Source of the DNA: SPCO01 sp964427285
Lineage (GTDB): Bacteria; Chloroflexota; Limnocylindria; Limnocylindrales; CSP1-4
Reading direction: 5' to 3'
NCBI GenBank assembly: GCA_964427285.1
Contig: CAYRTS010000001.1
Span: 1-64,000, forward strand
Length of the DNA: 64,000 nucleotides
Made by a program: the position numbers and the translations under genes. Below, in pieces: positions 17,139 to 26,045 of this stretch. The stretch's first letter is position 1. Every line of letters starts with the position of its first letter. A model generated the notes under the pieces. That model was given only the letters and a program-made list of their open reading frames with translations. It had not been told where the DNA came from and did no database searches.

Positions 17139-19388
17139 CAGGCGGGTCGCTGGTCCACCGAGACCCAACGTCGATCGAGGGCCAGCTGGATCACGGTGAG
17201 ACGATCGGCCGCAAGCGCCGTTCGAAGCGCAGCTTCGAAGTCGTTGTCCTTGTCGACGCGAACCCCGCGCGCTCCACAGGCCCTCGCGATGGCTGCGAAG
17301 TCGACAGGGCCAAGCTCCGTACCCACCCCGAGTCCTGATCCGCGCCCCTCCTGCCACATCCGGATCGTGCCGTAGCGTTCGTTGTCGAAGACGACGACAA
17401 CGGGTCGTGCGCCGACCCGGACCGCGGTCTCCAGCTCCGCCATGGTCATCGCGAGTCCGCCGTCCCCGACCAACGCAACCACAGCCCGATCATGATGGAC
17501 GAGCGACGCCGCGATGGCCGCTGGCAAGCCGTAGCCCATCGCGCCGGACGTAGTCCCGACAAAGGTGCCGGGCCGACGGAAGCGAAACCCGCGTCCTGCC
17601 CAGCCGGCGAAATTGCCGGCGTCCGTGGTCAGGATGGCGTCGTCGGGGAGCACCCGGCGGAGCGTGGTGATGGTCCTGCCCGGGTGCACGCCAGGCCCGT
17701 CCCACGGATCGGCGTCGACGATGCTGGACGCCTCCCAGGCAGCGCGGTCGGCGGTGTTGTTGGCCTGGCGGGCGGCGACCCGCTCAGCATCGAGCACCGA
17801 CCGGCCAACGAGGCGCTCATTGGCCGCGCGAAGGAAGGCCCTGGCGTCGCTGGCCACCGCCAGTTCCGGCGCCGGCAGGCCGCCCGGGCGACCAGGCGCC
17901 AGATCCACGTGGGCCCAGCGCTGGCCGACGCCGGGTACTGAGTACCCATAGCTGGTGGCCTCATTGAGTCGTGATCCAAGCACGAGCACGGCGTCGGCAC
18001 CTTCGAGCCGCTCGCGCACGGAAGGTGCGGCACCGAAGCCGGCCATGCCAAGGTAGAGGGCATGGTCGTTGGAGACCACGTCCGACCGGCGCCAGCTCGC
18101 GATCATCGGGACCTGGAGCAGCTCGGCGAAGCGGAGCAGTTCGGTCGAGGTTCGAGCCCGCAGCACGCCAGCACCGGCCAGGATCACGGGGCGGCGGGCA
18201 GACGCCAGCAACTCGATCACGGCCCGGATCTCGTCGTCCGTGGCGCGCGGCGCGGTCGGACGGATGTGCTCGACCCTGGCGTCAGGCGGCATGATCTCGT
18301 CGAGGAGGTCTTGTGGGAGGGACAGGAGCACGGGCCCGGGTCGACCGCCGAGAGCCTGGCGGATCGCCTCGGTCATGGTTGCCGCAACATCAGCCTTGCT
18401 ATGCGGTTCGGCCGCCCACTTCGCGAGGCCGCCGAGCGTGGCGACCTGGTCGATCTCCTGGAAGGCTTCGCGCCCGAGCAGCGCACGCTCGACCTGGCCG
18501 CTCACCGCAAACATGGGGGTGGAGTTCTGGCGGGCCGTGTGGATCCCGATGGCCATGTTGGCTCCGCCCACGGCTCGCGTCCCGAGACACAGGGCCGGCC
18601 GGCCGGTCAGTTGGCCGTGGGCCTCGGCCATGAACGCGGCGGCGCCTTCGTGGCGGGTCGCGATCACCCGGATGCCCGCACCTTCGAGGGCATCCAGCAG
18701 CCCCAGGAACGACTCGCCCGGGACGGTGAACGCGTAACGAACCCCGGCGCTGCGGAGCGCTTCGGCGATGAACCGGCCCACGGTTGGCGGGCCGACGTCG
18801 GGCGTGGTCTCGACGACCGCGCCACCCAAAGTCGCCGGTTCCGGCTCGGGTTCCGGTTCGGGCGCTGTCGCCGGTTCGGGCGCTGTCGCCGGTTCGGGCT
18901 CGGTCGCCGGTTCGGGCTCGGTCGCCGGTTCGGGCTCGGTCGCCGGTTCGGGCTCGGNNNNNNNNNNNNNNNNNNNNNNNNNNNNNNNNNNNNNNNNNNN
19001 NNNNNNNNNNNNNNNNNNNNNNNNNNNNNNNNNNNNNNNNNNNNNNNNNNNNNNNNNCGGGCTCGGTCGCCGGTTCGGGCTCGGTCGCCGGTTCGGGCTC
19101 GGTCGCCGGTTCAGGTTCGGTCGCTGGCTCGGGTTCCGGTTCGGGCGGGGTCGCCGGTTCGGGGTCCGGTTCGAGTTCCGGTTTGGGTGCGGAATGCGCT
19201 TTGGGGTCCGGCTCCAGCTCGATTGAGGTGGCGAACTCCGGTTCAGCCTCGGGTCCGCCGGCGGCCAGCGGCGCAGGTGCGGGTTCCGAAGGTTCCGCTA
19301 CCGGTGTTTCGGGCTCCGGTGCTTGCGTACCGATGGGCCCGGAGATCGGCTGATCGACTGGTGTGGCTTGGGCGTCGAGCTCGGTCAT
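17138..19388 (-). CDS. Acetolactate-synthase-like TPP enzyme with EPEPAT-repeat N-terminal arm (interrupted by assembly gap)
   Basis: The catalytic part (about 563 residues, coding bases below 18829) is a complete thiamine-diphosphate enzyme of the acetolactate synthase/benzoylformate decarboxylase group. It has the catalytic Glu in ATRHEGAAAFMAEA and the TPP/Mg motif that starts GDGG and closes with FDNERYG. The gene most likely starts at ATG 19388, which has GAAGGAG at normal spacing and lies 42 bp after yajQ. From there a Pro/Glu/Ala/Thr arm runs into the gap and re-emerges as EPEPAT repeats fused to LGGAVVETTPDVG. As assembled (100 N) the two halves differ by one base in frame, but the 18-bp repeat phase predicts a gap of 9+18k bp, which restores the frame. 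A TTG at 18829 would otherwise be the start. Substrate unknown. Confidence 0.75.
18838..19150. repeat. 18-bp tandem repeat encoding EPEPAT
   Basis: Both flanks of the N run consist of an 18-bp unit (CGGTTCGGGCTCGGTCGC on the plus strand, with variants). On the minus strand this encodes Glu-Pro-Glu-Pro-Ala-Thr, with EPEPATAP and PEPEPEPAT variants at the edges. The repeat explains the collapsed assembly. Copy number is unknown and may vary between strains. Confidence 0.85.
18958..19057. other. Assembly gap (100 N)
   Basis: Exactly 100 N, the conventional placeholder for a gap of unknown size, sits inside the EPEPAT repeat. The sequence stops at position 14 of the 18-bp unit on the left and resumes at position 6 on the right, so the true length should be 9 plus a multiple of 18. 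Confidence 0.98.
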
Positions 19389-19430
19389 GGCGACGGCGCT
19401 CCTTCAGCGATGGGACCCCGACGGGGTTGG

Positions 19431-19925
19431 TCAGCGATAGTTCTCAAACTGCAGCGGAACGGGCAGGTCGTCGAGTTCGCGCAGCCGGGTCATGACCTTT
19501 TGGAGATCGTCCCGGCTCTTGCCGGACACCCGCACGGCGTCGCCCTGGATCTGCGACTTCACTTTCGGGAATTCATCACGGATCATCCGCGTGATCCGCT
19601 TGGCGACCTCGTCCGAGAGGCCCCTTCGCAGTCCGATCCGTTGCCGGACCTTGTTCCCGCCGGCCTCTTCGACCTTGCCCCAATCGAAGATCTTGAGCGA
19701 CAGGCTGCGCCGGATCGCCTTCGACTCGATCAGCTCCCTGAGGGCGCCGGCGCGATGCTCGTCATCCGTGACCAGGATGAGCTCTTCCTTGGCCTGGGTC
19801 AGGTCAACGGTCACGCCCTTGAAGTCGAAGCGCGTGCCGGCCTCCCGACGCACCTGGTCCAGGGCGTTCCGCAGCTCCTGCTCGTCAAAGTCGCTGACGA
19901 CGTCAAAGGATTGGTCGCCGGCCAT
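19431..19925 (-). CDS. yajQ: YajQ family nucleotide-binding protein (DUF520)
   Basis: This 164-residue YajQ/DUF520 protein has two ferredoxin-like halves. It begins SFDVVSDFDEQELRNALDQVRRE and includes the KEELILVTDDEHRAGAL and KVKSQIQGDAVRVSGKSRDDLQ signatures. Homologues bind nucleotides or tRNA, and the Xanthomonas member binds c-di-GMP. The start at 19925 has GAGGAGG upstream; a longer open frame to 20087 is unsupported. The TPP-enzyme gene follows after 42 bp. The region 19926-20123 upstream holds a TATCAT-like box (20025-20030) and nothing else recognisable. Confidence 0.9.
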   Translation of the reverse strand: MAGDQSFDVVSDFDEQELRNALDQVRREAGTRFDFKGVTVDLTQAKEELILVTDDEHRAGALRELIESKAIRRSLSLKIFDWGKVEEAGGNKVRQRIGLRRGLSDEVAKRITRMIRDEFPKVKSQIQGDAVRVSGKSRDDLQKVMTRLRELDDLPVPLQFENYR

Positions 19926-20123
19926 CGAACCTCCTCTCTGTGAGACCGCTGCGATCGTGCGTCCCCGCGACCCATGGTCTGGACGCGGGCGTCGCTCAAG
20001 GCGGGGAGCGCCGAACGGGCGCTCATGATACCCGGCCGGCGATAGATGTAGCCGTTCCGGGAGCAAAGACACGCATCGAGCCCGCATCGTTGCATGGCGG
20101 TTCCGCGGCTGCCGCCAACCCGA

Positions 20124-21716
20124 TCAGCCGGGCGCCCGCAGGAGCTCCAGAAGGCGTTGCCCGATCCGGGAACTTGCGCCACCGCCCATGACCAGCACGA
20201 CGTCGCCCGGTCGAACCTCCCGGGCCAGTCGCTCCGCGGTTGCATCCACGGACCCAGGCGAGAAGACCGGCATACCTGGGCGCCGCAGGGCGACGGCATC
20301 GGCCAGCTGCTCAGGCGAAGCGATCGTGGTGTCCGGATCACGGCCCGCCCAGATATCAGCCACGACCACGGCGTCTGCCACGGCGAGGGCATCGGCGAGT
20401 CCATCCAGCATGGCCGCGGTCCGATGGAACGTGAGCGGCTCGAATGCGGCCCACACTCTTCGATCCGGCTCGCGCTGACGCACGGCGCCCAGGGTCGCGC
20501 GGATCGCGGTCGGGTGGTGACCGTAGTCGTCGTACACCGCAACGCCGGATACCTCGCCGAGGCGTTCGAGACGTCGCCCGACGCCCCCGAAGGAGGCGAG
20601 TCCGGCCGTGATCTGGTCAACCGTCAACCCGAGGGTCATCGCGGCCCCGGCCACAGCCAGGGCATTGGCCGCGTTGTGTCGGCCGGCCGTCCCAAGACGA
20701 ACCACGACGACGCCACCGGCCGGATCGAGACCCTGGATTTCGAGCGTGGTGGAATCGCGCTCCATTGCCGTCACGACGCCGACCAGCGAGGGTGACGCCG
20801 CGACGCCCGCCGTCCCTACCGGACTTCCGCCGACGACGTCTGCCGGTCCCCGGTCGACGACCGCGTACCGGACGACCGGGCCAAGTCGATCGCCGAGGCG
20901 CTCCACGACCTCGGCGACCCCAGAGTCGGCCAGATTGGCGACAAGCGTCGCCCCTGCAGGTGCCCGGCGCAGCCAGCGTTCGAAGGCTTCGACCACGGCC
21001 GCGCGGTCCGCGAATACGTCCGGATGGTCCCATTCCACGCTCGTCAGGACCGCGACCGACGGCAGGTACGGATCGAAGTTACCGGCGTACTCGTCGGCTT
21101 CGACTACGAACGCCTCTCCCCTCCCCGAACGAGCTGTGGACGGAGGCCCCCCCGTGAGCGACGAGGGCAGCAGCGCACCCACGAAGGCGGAGGGATCCGC
21201 CCCGGCCCTCGCCAGGACGTGCACGAGCCAGCCCGCCGTGGTGCTCTTGCCGTGCGTGCCGGCCACGCCAACGAGACGACGCCCGAACGCCGCGTCGGCG
21301 ATCACCTGCTGCCACGGTTCGAGGGGGATCCCCGCCCTCCGAGCGGCCACCAGTTCAGGGTGATCCGGATCGATGGCGGTGAGGGCCTTCGTTACGGCCA
21401 GCCGGTTCGGTGCTGGATTCCCGGCGACATGTCGAGGCGAGTGTCCCGTCTCGACCGTGATCCCGTGCGCCTTAAACGCGAGCGTGTATGACGACGGACC
21501 ACCCGCGTCGCACGCGGTCACCATCGCGCCGGCAGCCGCGGCCAGGAGGGCCGCCGCGCTTGCGCCCGCGCCACCGGCGCCGACGACGTGAATCCGCTCT
21601 CCAGGCATGATCGGGCGCGCCGGGCGAGTTGCGGCCAGACCGGCCCCAATGCGTCCGGCCCCGACGCGGTCGGCTCCGGGGCCGCCGGCCCCCCCGAGAC
21701 CGGCGAGGCGGGTCAT
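20124..21716 (-). CDS. murC: UDP-N-acetylmuramate--L-alanine ligase
   Basis: This ATP-dependent Mur ligase adds L-Ala to UDP-MurNAc in peptidoglycan precursor synthesis. The N-terminal nucleotide-binding loop is HVVGAGGAGAS, the P-loop is VGVAGTHGKSTTAG, and the C-terminal domain has the YDDYGHHPTAIRATL motif typical of MurC. With the start at ATG 21716, 20 bp after the cinA stop, it has 530 residues, longer than usual (about 460), owing to a Gly/Ala/Arg-rich N-terminal stretch. ATG 21608, just before the Rossmann loop, is an alternative. Mpl is a less likely assignment because it is normally linked to peptidoglycan recycling genes. Confidence 0.85.
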   Translation of the reverse strand: MTRLAGLGGAGGPGADRVGAGRIGAGLAATRPARPIMPGERIHVVGAGGAGASAAALLAAAAGAMVTACDAGGPSSYTLAFKAHGITVETGHSPRHVAGNPAPNRLAVTKALTAIDPDHPELVAARRAGIPLEPWQQVIADAAFGRRLVGVAGTHGKSTTAGWLVHVLARAGADPSAFVGALLPSSLTGGPPSTARSGRGEAFVVEADEYAGNFDPYLPSVAVLTSVEWDHPDVFADRAAVVEAFERWLRRAPAGATLVANLADSGVAEVVERLGDRLGPVVRYAVVDRGPADVVGGSPVGTAGVAASPSLVGVVTAMERDSTTLEIQGLDPAGGVVVVRLGTAGRHNAANALAVAGAAMTLGLTVDQITAGLASFGGVGRRLERLGEVSGVAVYDDYGHHPTAIRATLGAVRQREPDRRVWAAFEPLTFHRTAAMLDGLADALAVADAVVVADIWAGRDPDTTIASPEQLADAVALRRPGMPVFSPGSVDATAERLAREVRPGDVVLVMGGGASSRIGQRLLELLRAPG

Positions 21717-21735
21717 ACCGAACCGGGAAGCGTGT

Positions 21736-22275
21736 TCACGCCGGAGCCACGCGCGCGTCAATCCGCTCATGGATGAGCCCCAGCAGAGCGGCTGCGCTCG
21801 CTCGTTTGTTCTCGGCTCGCGAACCTTCCCAGAGATGGCGCCGAACCTCTGTGCCATTGGCATCGGCCACGGCGACGTAGGTTAGCCCGACCGGCTTCTG
21901 GGCAGTGCCGCCGTCCGGGCCGGCGATGCCTGTCACCGCGGCCCCCACGTCAGCCCCGGTCCGGAGGCGTCCCGCAACGGCCATCGCCAGTGCGACCTGG
22001 GCCGAGACTGCCCCATGTGCGGCCAGGACCTCCGCCGGCACGCCGACAAGATCGAGCTTGAGCTGGTTGGCGTAGGTCACGAAGCCACCGAGATACCAGG
22101 CACTCGACCCCGGCGTCTCCGTGATCAGGTGGCCGACGAGCCCCCCGGTACACGATTCGACCGTGGCGAGGCGGAGCCCGAGGCCTGTGCATCGCTCCCC
22201 GAGCCGCGCCGCCCGTGCCACCAGCTCTGTGAGCGGATCGTCGGCCACAACGCCGAGGATGTGCTCATTTGCCAC
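21736..22275 (-). CDS. CinA C-terminal domain protein (nicotinamide-nucleotide amidohydrolase, PncC type)
   Basis: This 179-residue stand-alone CinA C-domain hydrolyses NMN to nicotinate mononucleotide and ammonia in pyridine nucleotide salvage. Signatures are LRLATVESCTGGLVGHLITETPGSS, VTYANQLKLDLVGVP and VTGIAGPDGGTAQKPVG. The N-terminal MoaB-like domain of full CinA is absent. The GTG start at 22275 lies 5 bp after the stop of the RodZ-like gene. A longer frame upstream runs through that gene and is a shadow. Confidence 0.85.
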   Translation of the reverse strand: MANEHILGVVADDPLTELVARAARLGERCTGLGLRLATVESCTGGLVGHLITETPGSSAWYLGGFVTYANQLKLDLVGVPAEVLAAHGAVSAQVALAMAVAGRLRTGADVGAAVTGIAGPDGGTAQKPVGLTYVAVADANGTEVRRHLWEGSRAENKRASAAALLGLIHERIDARVAPA

Positions 22276-22280
22276 GCCGC

Positions 22281-23666
22281 CTACCGCCGCTCGGTCTGGA
22301 CCGGTGGATCCGGTGGCTTGAACAGCCAGGTTTCGGGAATCCCGGCCGGGCCCAGCGCCCCGAGCGCGGTCCCATTGAGCGTGAAGTGGGTGGCACCGGA
22401 CGAACCGGAGCGCACCTCCACGGACTCCTTGCCGGTAAACGTCAGCGCCCGACCAGCCGCAATGACAGAGCCGGCGGCCCCGATCTCGGGATCCAGCTTG
22501 CCATCCACCCAGACTTTGATCCAGGCGCGGCTGCCCAGGACCGCCACCACCAGATTGACGCCCTTGTAGGTCACCGTCACGGTCCGCGTGAGAGCCGCCG
22601 TCTTGCCCTGCGGACTGGCGGCGGTCACGGTGATGGCCCACGTGCCGGCGGTCAGGTCAAGCGGCGTGGCGAACGATCCGTCATCGGCGACCTTGACCGT
22701 GATCGGCGGGGGAATCTCGGGCGGGACGGGGATCACAGGCGGCTCGGATGTCGCGGCTCCTTCACTGGGGACCGGCCCCGATGGGCCAAGCCAGGCCGCG
22801 CGGATCACCACGGAGGCCGCGTTGGCGGCCCGTCCGGCCAGCGGGATTGCCCCATTTTCGAATGTCGTGCCCTCCGCCGGCTGATCGACTGCGAGGGTGG
22901 GTGCCTCGATCACCAGGAACGGCACGGTGATGAACAACCGGACCGTGTTCTCGGACCGCTTGCCGGTCTCGGGGTCAAGGGCTGCAACGTCGAACTGGTT
23001 TCGGCCGCGACGCAGGTCAACGTCAGTGGTCCAGTCCCCATCCGGGTCAGCACTGACCTCGTACGGGTCGCGACCCGGCGTGGCAATCGACACGGTTGCC
23101 CCGGGAAGAGTGAGGCCGCGAAGCCTGTAGACCGTGGTCGATTCGTCGACCTCGAGGAGCGCGGTCGCCGGATCCGTGACCGCGATCGTCGGTGGTTTCG
23201 TAAACCGCAGGACCTGGCTCCCGAGGTAGGCACCAAACGCCAGCACGAGGGTGGTCAGCAGCGCGATCACCACCAGACTCGGTGACACCGTGAAGGCGGC
23301 GCGTGGCCTGGCGATGGGTTTTGGCACGCTGATCGCCGGCGGAGTCTCGCGAACCTCCCCACGCTCACGTCGCCAGAGGAGCAGGATCTCGTCCGGGTCC
23401 AGCCCAAGATAGAGCGCGTAGTTACGCAGGAATCCCCGTGTGTACACGGGGCCGGGCAGTTCCTTGTAGTCGCCACGCTCGAGAGCCGCCAGGTAGCGGG
23501 ATCGGATCTTGGTGTCGCGTTCCGCCCGGTACAGGTCCACGCCCTTGCGCTCGCGGGCCGCATAGAGCCGTTCGGGCAAGCCCGGCTCCGGGTCACTGGC
23601 CAGGCTTCGGCCCGCGCCACCCCGATCCGTCCCGACCGCCCGGCGTAGCTGCTCCGGCGTCGTCAA
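22281..23666 (-). CDS. RodZ-like helix-turn-helix membrane protein with Ig-like domains
   Basis: This 461-residue protein has a cytoplasmic Xre/HTH_25 domain at residues 28-100 (LPERLYAARERKGVDLYRAERDTKI... with GPVYTRGFLRNYALYLGL), one transmembrane helix at about 128-150, two Ig/FN3-like beta modules, and a C-terminal DUF4115-like beta domain. The layout is that of RodZ, which links MreB to the elongation machinery. No MreB is nearby, but FtsK and MurC are. The start is TTG, overlapping the ftsK stop by 4 bp (TTGA). Confidence 0.82.
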   Translation of the reverse strand: MTTPEQLRRAVGTDRGGAGRSLASDPEPGLPERLYAARERKGVDLYRAERDTKIRSRYLAALERGDYKELPGPVYTRGFLRNYALYLGLDPDEILLLWRRERGEVRETPPAISVPKPIARPRAAFTVSPSLVVIALLTTLVLAFGAYLGSQVLRFTKPPTIAVTDPATALLEVDESTTVYRLRGLTLPGATVSIATPGRDPYEVSADPDGDWTTDVDLRRGRNQFDVAALDPETGKRSENTVRLFITVPFLVIEAPTLAVDQPAEGTTFENGAIPLAGRAANAASVVIRAAWLGPSGPVPSEGAATSEPPVIPVPPEIPPPITVKVADDGSFATPLDLTAGTWAITVTAASPQGKTAALTRTVTVTYKGVNLVVAVLGSRAWIKVWVDGKLDPEIGAAGSVIAAGRALTFTGKESVEVRSGSSGATHFTLNGTALGALGPAGIPETWLFKPPDPPVQTERR

Positions 23667-26044
23667 TCGTCGTCCTCGTGACGGGCGACGTCCCCCCCGC
23701 CGGATGCAGCTGCATCTTCGCGGCGGAGTACCGGTCGGGCGTTTGATCCATCGAACGCGCCAATGTATCCGCGCGTCTCGAGTTGATCGATCATCCTGGC
23801 CGCCCGGGCGTACCCGACCTTGAGCCGGCGCTGGAGGAGTGACGCGGAAGCGCGATCGTACTCCCGGATCACCTCGACGGCATCCGGCAGCAGGCGGTCA
23901 GCCTCCTCGTCCGCGAGATCGTGCGCGGACGCGGACCCCTCGTCACCGGTGTCGACGATGGACAGGTCGTAGCGGGGGTCCCCGATCTGGGCCTTCCAGT
24001 GGTCGACGACGCGCCCGATCTCCTGATCGGATACGAACACGCCCTGGAGACGCATCGGGCGGGGCAGATCCGATGGTTGATAGAGCATGTCGCCGCGGCC
24101 GATCAGATCCTCCGCACCCGGCGAATCGAGGATCGTGCGCGAGTCGATCTGCGACGCCATCGCGAACGCGATCCGGCTGGGAAAATTCGCCTTGATCAGG
24201 CCGGTCACGACGTTGACGCTCGGTCGCTGGGTGGCCAGGACCATGTGGATCCCGGTCGCGCGCGCCTTCTGGGCCAGCCGGACGATCGGATCCTCGACAT
24301 TCTTGCCCTCGCGCATCATCAGGTCGGCGAGCTCGTCGATGATGATCACGATGTACGGCATCCGGTCCTCCGGATCGACCCGCGTCTCGTTGAACGCGCG
24401 GACGTTTCGCGCGGCGGCTCCGGCCAGGCGCCGGTAGCGTGCCTCCATCTCGTTGACCGCCCACTTGAGCGCGGCCTTGGCCCGTTCCGGTTCCGTGATG
24501 ACCGGCACCAACAGGTGCGGCAAGCCGTTATAGGCCGCCAGTTCGACGCGCTTGAGGTCCATCAGGATCATCCGGACGTCGTGCGGCGTCGCCTCGCACA
24601 GCAGGCTGGTGATCAGCGCGTTAACCATGACGCTCTTGCCGGATCCGGTCGCCCCTGCGATCAGCAGATGCGGCATCTTGGCCAGGTCCACGGCCTGTGC
24701 CTTGCCGGCTACGTCACGCCCCAGGGCGAAGGTCAGCGTCGAGCCGGAGGCCTTGACATCGACCTCTTCGAGGATTCTTCGAAGGGCCACGACGTTGAAT
24801 TCCTTGTTCGGGATTTCGATGCCTACCGCACTCTTGCCCGGGATCGGTGCCTCGATCCGAAGCGAACGGGCGGCGAGCGCCATCGCCAGGTCGTCCGATA
24901 GCCCTTCGATTCGGCTGACCTTGATATCCGGAGCCGGCTGGACCTCGTACTGGGTGACAACCGGCCCGGCGTTGCGGTTCACCACCTTGGCCGGGATCCC
25001 AAAGCCGGCCAGCTTCTTGACGATGATCTCTTCGTTGCGCTCGTGAGCCGCCCTGTCGCCGCCCGCACTGATCGGGAGGGCAATGTCGTCCAGCAGGACA
25101 AGCGGCGGCAGGACGTACTCAATGCGGTCCTTGGTCGGTGGTGAGTCGGAGACGTCGGTGACGTCGTCCCAATCCGCACCCACGCGGACAGGGACCACGG
25201 GGGCGAGGGGCGCGGCCAAGGCGGTCGCCCCGGAACTGCGGGCGGGGGCAAACGTGGATGAAGTCGGCCGAGGGCTCGGAATTGGGACCGGAATGGCCGA
25301 GTCGTCGCCCTCACCCCAGGCGCCGGTCTGGCCGGGCGACGGCGCCGCCGCGACGGATCTCCAGCTCCCGTTGCCAGCTGACCGTTCCCGGCCAGTCGGC
25401 GGCGTACCAGATCCCGGCACCGAACGGCCTGGCTCGCGACCAGGCGGTTCGTCGCTGCCATTCCGCCGGAGGGACGCTGCGGCCGTCGTTCCGACCCAGC
25501 GAGCGGTCCCCATGGCCGGCCGGAGCAGTTGCCGCAATGGGATGCCGAAGCCGACGATCAACCCAAGCACGGCCAGCGCAATCAGCAGCACGAAGGACCC
25601 GATGACCGGGAAGAGGTCGTTCAGCGTCCCGGCCAGGAACCGCCCGATCCGACCGCCAGAAATACCCAGGACCTGGGCGGCCCCAACGAGCCCGGCGTAG
25701 GTGATCGCCATCCCCGCCACCGTGATCCCCCAGCCCGACCCCGGGCGTCGTCCGGGACCCCATTCCAGCCACCAGCCGGCCGCCAGCAGAAAGAACGGGA
25801 GCAACCAGCGCATCGTCCCAAACCACGGCGCGAACACATCCGTCCACCAGCTTGTGAGAGTGCCCTGCCCCGGGAGCATCAACGCGATCAGGGTCATCGC
25901 CCCCAGGACGAGCAGGGCCAGCCCGAGAATGGACCGGACGACATCTGGCGTCAGGCGGCTGCCGAGCGATCGCGCCCGACGCGTTCGCGTCCGCGGACCG
26001 GATGGGGCAGCCTTGGGCGTCGCCGTGCGGCGGCGAGTCGCCAC
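23663..26044 (-). CDS. ftsK: FtsK/SpoIIIE DNA translocase
   Basis: This septal DNA pump clears chromosomes from the division plane. The GTG at 26044, one base after the rnj stop, gives 793 residues; frames extending to 26119 overlap rnj. Four transmembrane helices lie at about 37-56, 79-94, 106-125 and 146-170, followed by a Pro/Ser-rich linker. The alpha/beta motor follows with Walker A GATGSGKS at about 464-471, a DLKRVELAAYNGLPHLL stretch and an IIIDELADLMM Walker B. The C-terminal winged-helix gamma domain that reads KOPS-like sites spans the last 70 residues. Confidence 0.93.
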   Translation of the reverse strand: MATRRRTATPKAAPSGPRTRTRRARSLGSRLTPDVVRSILGLALLVLGAMTLIALMLPGQGTLTSWWTDVFAPWFGTMRWLLPFFLLAAGWWLEWGPGRRPGSGWGITVAGMAITYAGLVGAAQVLGISGGRIGRFLAGTLNDLFPVIGSFVLLIALAVLGLIVGFGIPLRQLLRPAMGTARWVGTTAAASLRRNGSDEPPGREPGRSVPGSGTPPTGRERSAGNGSWRSVAAAPSPGQTGAWGEGDDSAIPVPIPSPRPTSSTFAPARSSGATALAAPLAPVVPVRVGADWDDVTDVSDSPPTKDRIEYVLPPLVLLDDIALPISAGGDRAAHERNEEIIVKKLAGFGIPAKVVNRNAGPVVTQYEVQPAPDIKVSRIEGLSDDLAMALAARSLRIEAPIPGKSAVGIEIPNKEFNVVALRRILEEVDVKASGSTLTFALGRDVAGKAQAVDLAKMPHLLIAGATGSGKSVMVNALITSLLCEATPHDVRMILMDLKRVELAAYNGLPHLLVPVITEPERAKAALKWAVNEMEARYRRLAGAAARNVRAFNETRVDPEDRMPYIVIIIDELADLMMREGKNVEDPIVRLAQKARATGIHMVLATQRPSVNVVTGLIKANFPSRIAFAMASQIDSRTILDSPGAEDLIGRGDMLYQPSDLPRPMRLQGVFVSDQEIGRVVDHWKAQIGDPRYDLSIVDTGDEGSASAHDLADEEADRLLPDAVEVIREYDRASASLLQRRLKVGYARAARMIDQLETRGYIGAFDGSNARPVLRREDAAASGGGDVARHEDDD

Positions 26045-26045
26045 C

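Noticed and set aside
18399..18957. Apparent frameshift in the TPP-enzyme gene
   Set aside because: The break falls exactly at the 100-N placeholder. The repeat phase predicts a gap length that restores the frame, so it is an assembly artefact, not a mutation.
18838..19150. Possible CRISPR array
   Set aside because: Units are contiguous 18-bp tandem repeats without spacers and encode EPEPAT in frame; no cas genes.
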